Notes under the pieces: model-generated
The model's input: only the letters and a program-made list of their open reading frames with translations
What the model was told of the DNA's origin: nothing
The model's database searches: none
Made by a program: the position numbers and the translations under genes
Shown here: positions 5,327-8,701 of the stretch, in pieces
How the letters are laid out: every line of letters starts with the position of its first letter
Numbering within the stretch: the stretch's first letter is position 1
Assembly (NCBI GenBank): GCA_019747615.1
Contig: JAIEQQ010000650.1
Location: forward strand, 1-8,701
DNA length: 8,701 nt
Direction: 5' to 3'
Source of the DNA: Phycisphaerales bacterium
GTDB taxonomy: Bacteria; Planctomycetota; Phycisphaerae; Phycisphaerales; UBA1924

Positions 5327-6112
5327 TCACGCCTCGGCGAGGCCCTCGCGGATCGCCAGACGTACCAGATCGGCGCGCGCCGTGATGCTGAGCTTTTTCA
5401 TCATGCGAGATTGGTGCGCGTCGACGGTCTTTGCGCTGCGGCAGAGCTCGGCGGCGATCTGCGTCCGCGACATGCCTTTTCCGATGAGGCGGAGAATCTC
5501 GGCCTCTCGGGTGGTCAGTGATGACAGACGCGTTTGCGGGGTGCCCGTGCTCCGATCGCGGCGAGATCTGCTTGCAGCGGGCGAATCGTTCGAGCCAGCG
5601 ACGAGAGGCTGGCACTTCTCACGCACTTTGGGCCCAAGAACGAAGTCACTTGACCGGCTCCTGGCGATCTCGTAGATGCCGCGAACGATGTCGGAGAGTT
5701 CGTCGCCCTTTGAGAAGTAGGCGCTGGCGCCGGCCCTGAATGCGGCGGAGATGAACACGTCGCGAACATGCGCACTCAGCACCATCACCCGAACACCACT
5801 CTGGCGGTGCTTGAGTCGGTCAGCGACTTCAAATGCGTCCGGCCCCGGCATCTCGATATCGAGGATGACGACGTTGGGCTTGAGGCGGTCGCACTCCTCG
5901 ACGAGGCGCGTCGCAACCGATAGCCGGCCGACGAGTTCGATGCCGCTTTCCAGGGCAAACCGCGCCGCAAGCCCCTCGATGAGCACCGCATGATCGTCAA
6001 CGCACAGCACGCGGACGGCGTGCCCGCCGGTCGTCGTTGCATTCGCTTCGGGTGAGGCCGCTGCGAGTGCCGAATCATCCGACCGCTTTCGCTTCTCCGC
6101 GGCCGAGGGCAA
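5327..6112 (-). CDS. NarL/FixJ-type response regulator (REC plus LuxR HTH)
   Basis: This protein has about 261 residues. An N-terminal Ala/Ser-rich stretch (1-32) precedes a receiver domain (33-150): the acidic pair Asp39-Asp40 in VLCVDDHAVL, phospho-acceptor Asp85 in VVILDIEMPG, Ser113 in VMVLSAH and Lys135 in YFSKGDE. After a variable Ser/Arg-rich linker comes a LuxR-type helix-turn-helix (about 197-257): LSSLTTREAEILRLIGKGMS, TQIAAELCRSAKTVDAHQ, then the KKLSITARADLVRLAI pattern. It should be phosphorylated by a partner kinase and bind DNA as a dimer. The upstream neighbours, a pseudo-receiver protein and a hybrid kinase, make a signalling operon likely, with the downstream dps group as possible targets. 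The start is unclear: TTG 6112 has no SD, whereas ACG 6149-6151 in the same frame has AAGGA 5 bases upstream and would add 13 residues. Confidence 0.9.
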   Translation of the reverse strand: MPSAAEKRKRSDDSALAAASPEANATTTGGHAVRVLCVDDHAVLIEGLAARFALESGIELVGRLSVATRLVEECDRLKPNVVILDIEMPGPDAFEVADRLKHRQSGVRVMVLSAHVRDVFISAAFRAGASAYFSKGDELSDIVRGIYEIARSRSSDFVLGPKVREKCQPLVAGSNDSPAASRSRRDRSTGTPQTRLSSLTTREAEILRLIGKGMSRTQIAAELCRSAKTVDAHQSRMMKKLSITARADLVRLAIREGLAEA

Positions 6113-6148
6113 GGCTGTTCGTGGCCGCGTCTGTGGCTTCGTTTCTTT

Positions 6149-6161
6149 CGTATTGTTCCTT
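6149..6161 (-). promoter_or_regulatory. Shine-Dalgarno AAGGA in front of an ACG codon
   Basis: On the minus strand the stop TGA of the pseudo-receiver gene runs into AAGGA (6157-6161). Five bases later comes ACG (6149-6151), in frame with the response regulator. No ATG or GTG sits at the right distance. This is either a rare ACG start, a mutated ATG, or a site that serves the weaker TTG at 6112. Confidence 0.4.
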
Positions 6162-6754
6162 CACATTCGAGCCAAGGCTTGACCAAGTGCGTGACGCACT
6201 GCCTGAATGTCATCGCCCGAACCTAAATCGATCGCTCCGAGCGCGGCCCACCCCTTTTGTGTTCGAAGGGAAGGCCGTCCAACGATCGCCAGAGCGCGGC
6301 CACCTCGACGCTCTCGCCATCGCGTTGCAATCGCAAGCGACTTGCCTGTTGGATTCGTCACCCAGAGATCCGCGCTTCCAAGACCACGTCCTATCGACGA
6401 CCTGATGCTCACGCCCGCTCCCAGGAGGACTTGGCAAATCAATGCGGCGGCTCGGCCATCGGCGAGCGACACCACGGCCAGCCGTCGCTTGCCACCGTTC
6501 GTTGCTGACGGATCGAACGTCTGCACTGACGCGGGGAACTCCAGGATGACGGTCGTGATCGGATTGAGGAACGCTTGTCGACCGGCGACAGCGAGTGCCT
6601 TCCCAGGTGAAGGCGACGCCACGTCTGCACGGTTCTGAGGGCGAGATGGCGCACCAGCGGGCATGTCGAATCGTACGGTCACGGAACTGGCACACCCTCC
6701 ACGCTCGACGCGAAGCTCGCGATGTGGGAACATTCCCACATTCGGAATGTTCAC
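6161..6754 (-). CDS. Protein with C-terminal pseudo-receiver-like domain
   Basis: This is a 197-residue protein starting at GTG 6754; ATG 6733 (Met8) is an alternative, and neither has a good SD. Residues 1-85 match nothing I know. Residues about 90-195 follow the receiver alternation of strands and helices: RRLAVVSL, helix to VLLGAG, VSIRSS, ADLWVTNP, helix GKSLAIATRW, ALAIVGRPS, AIDLGSG, then helix DDIQAVRHALGQAL. The catalytic residues of a receiver are missing: Asn134 lies near the phospho-Asp position, and DLGSG replaces the Lys loop. It would therefore be a phosphorylation-independent pseudo-receiver; this is fold inference by eye. It lies 22 bases after the hybrid kinase stop and just before the response regulator in the same frame, separated by TGA. 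A role as an adaptor or checkpoint between kinase and regulator is possible. Confidence 0.6.
   Translation of the reverse strand: MNIPNVGMFPHRELRVERGGCASSVTVRFDMPAGAPSRPQNRADVASPSPGKALAVAGRQAFLNPITTVILEFPASVQTFDPSATNGGKRRLAVVSLADGRAAALICQVLLGAGVSIRSSIGRGLGSADLWVTNPTGKSLAIATRWRERRGGRALAIVGRPSLRTQKGWAALGAIDLGSGDDIQAVRHALGQALARM
6722..6752. repeat. Nested inverted repeats at the start of the pseudo-receiver gene
   Basis: GAACATTCC (6728-6736) and GGAATGTTC (6744-6752) are perfect 9-base arms with a 7-base spacer. Overlapping them, ATGTGGGAA (6722-6730) and TTCCCACAT (6733-6741) are perfect 9-base arms with a 2-base spacer. The two symmetries share one half-site, so only one hairpin can form at a time. 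They overlap the GTG/ATG start region and could be an operator or an RNA switch on translation. Confidence 0.45.
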
Positions 6755-6776
6755 GCGGAAAGAGTCGATCCGAGCG

Positions 6777-7994
<1,218 letters not shown>

Positions 7995-8003
<9 letters not shown>

Positions 8004-8701
8004 GCGCACATGGTGCCCGCCGAAGACGACGGGATGTACCGCCAGTTCATCGCCGACGCCAAGGTCGTGAACCCTCACGTCCGGGTCATCGGGCTCACGG
8101 CCACGCCGTACCGCATGAAGTCCGGCTCGATCTGCGCCGCCGAGAACATCCTCAACCGCGTCTGCTACGAGGTTGGCGTCCGCGAGCTCATCGTGCAGGG
8201 ATTCCTGTCGCCGCTCAAGACCAAGGCGGGCCTGCAGAAGGTCAGCACCGACGAGCTGCACGTCCGCGCCGGCGAGTTCGTCGCCAGCGAGGTCGAGGAC
8301 CTCATGGACAAGGAAGGGCTGGTCGAGGGCGCCTGCACCGAACTCGTCGCGCACACCAAGGATCGCAGCGCCACGCTCATCTTCTCGTCGGGCATCCGCC
8401 ACGGGCAGCACATCGTCGATGTGCTCAGGGCCAAGCATGGCGTTGAGTGTGGCTTCGTCACCGGCGACACGCCCGACGGCGTCCGCAGCGCGATCCTCGG
8501 GCGGTTCCGCAGGGGCGATCTCAAGTACCTGTGCAACGTCAATGTGCTCACCACCGGCTTTGACGCCCCGCACATCGATTGCGTGGCGCTCGTGCGGCCG
8601 ACCATGTCGCCGGGCCTGTACTATCAGATGGTGGGACGAGGATTCCGGCTGCACCCCGGCAAAGCGGACTGCCTTGTGCTGGACTTCGGCGGCAACGTGC
8701 T
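7995..8701 (+). CDS. RadD-like DEAH helicase, partial at both ends
   Basis: The plus strand reads a superfamily 2 helicase without interruption from about 7995 to the window edge, roughly 235 residues. Motif II is FDEAHM (DEAH codons 7998-8009), motif III with its flank is GLTATPYR (8091-8114), then [19 protein letters not shown], a second RecA lobe with [11 protein letters not shown], motif [13 protein letters not shown] (8535-8570) and motif [17 protein letters not shown] (from 8619), ending LDFGGNVL at the edge. This matches COG1061/RadD-type helicases of DNA repair, also frequent in phages and mobile elements. The N-terminal part with the Q/Walker A motifs (I, Ia) is missing: immediately before DEAH the DNA is histidine kinase in the opposite orientation. 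As it stands it has no ATP-binding P-loop and no start codon with SD, so it is a fragment or an artefact. The C-terminus lies outside the window. Confidence 0.88.

Overview
This is a high-GC bacterial window with short intergenic gaps, mostly standard ATG starts and Shine-Dalgarno (SD) sites of the AAGG/GGAG type. Its content is accessory and stress-related: Dps-like proteins, TspO, YqjD/YqjE-type membrane proteins, a DUF2934 protein, a lipoprotein and a two-component cluster. I cannot name the organism from sequence alone. The protein styles fit an environmental Planctomycetota-like lineage or another GC-rich soil or water bacterium, but that is a weak inference.

Layout from left to right. 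On the minus strand, a Dps-like protein that has lost most ferroxidase ligands (1187 to 534) is followed by a small DUF2934 protein (439 to 155). A roughly 370-base divergent spacer (1188-1557) leads to a plus-strand run: a lipoprotein with one Ig-like domain that looks frameshifted near its C-terminus (1558 to 1875, residual frame to 1900), a DUF883/YqjD-type protein (2019-2378), a YqjE/holin-like protein (2412-2732), and a third membrane protein that overlaps it by ATGA (2729-3166). This run converges at 3167-3321 on a long minus-strand run.

The minus-strand run, in transcription order from the right, is: the truncated 3' part of a hybrid histidine kinase (8003 to 6777), a protein ending in what looks like a receiver fold without phosphorylation residues (6754 to 6161), a NarL/FixJ-type response regulator (6112 to 5327), a second Dps with an intact ferroxidase site (5200 to 4625), a two-segment membrane protein (4603 to 4127), a 65-residue membrane protein (4043 to 3846), and TspO (3849 to 3322), coupled to the previous gene by ATGA. 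A plausible reading is a signalling module (kinase, pseudo-receiver, LuxR-type regulator) placed next to the stress genes it may control. Regulation itself is not shown by the sequence.

The right end is abnormal. At about 7992-8006 the kinase loses its N-terminus exactly where a plus-strand RadD-like DEAH helicase begins at its DEAH motif, having lost its own N-terminal half. Two genes cut at one point in opposite orientations mean a rearrangement breakpoint or an assembly chimera. The kinase frame stays open antisense through the helicase to 8654, so an automated call would give a 625-residue protein with a false N-terminus.

No tRNA, rRNA, CRISPR array, insertion sequence or attachment site was seen. 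I did not find a wholly new system. The best leads are the ferroxidase-dead Dps paralogue, the pseudo-receiver inside the two-component cluster, and the breakpoint.
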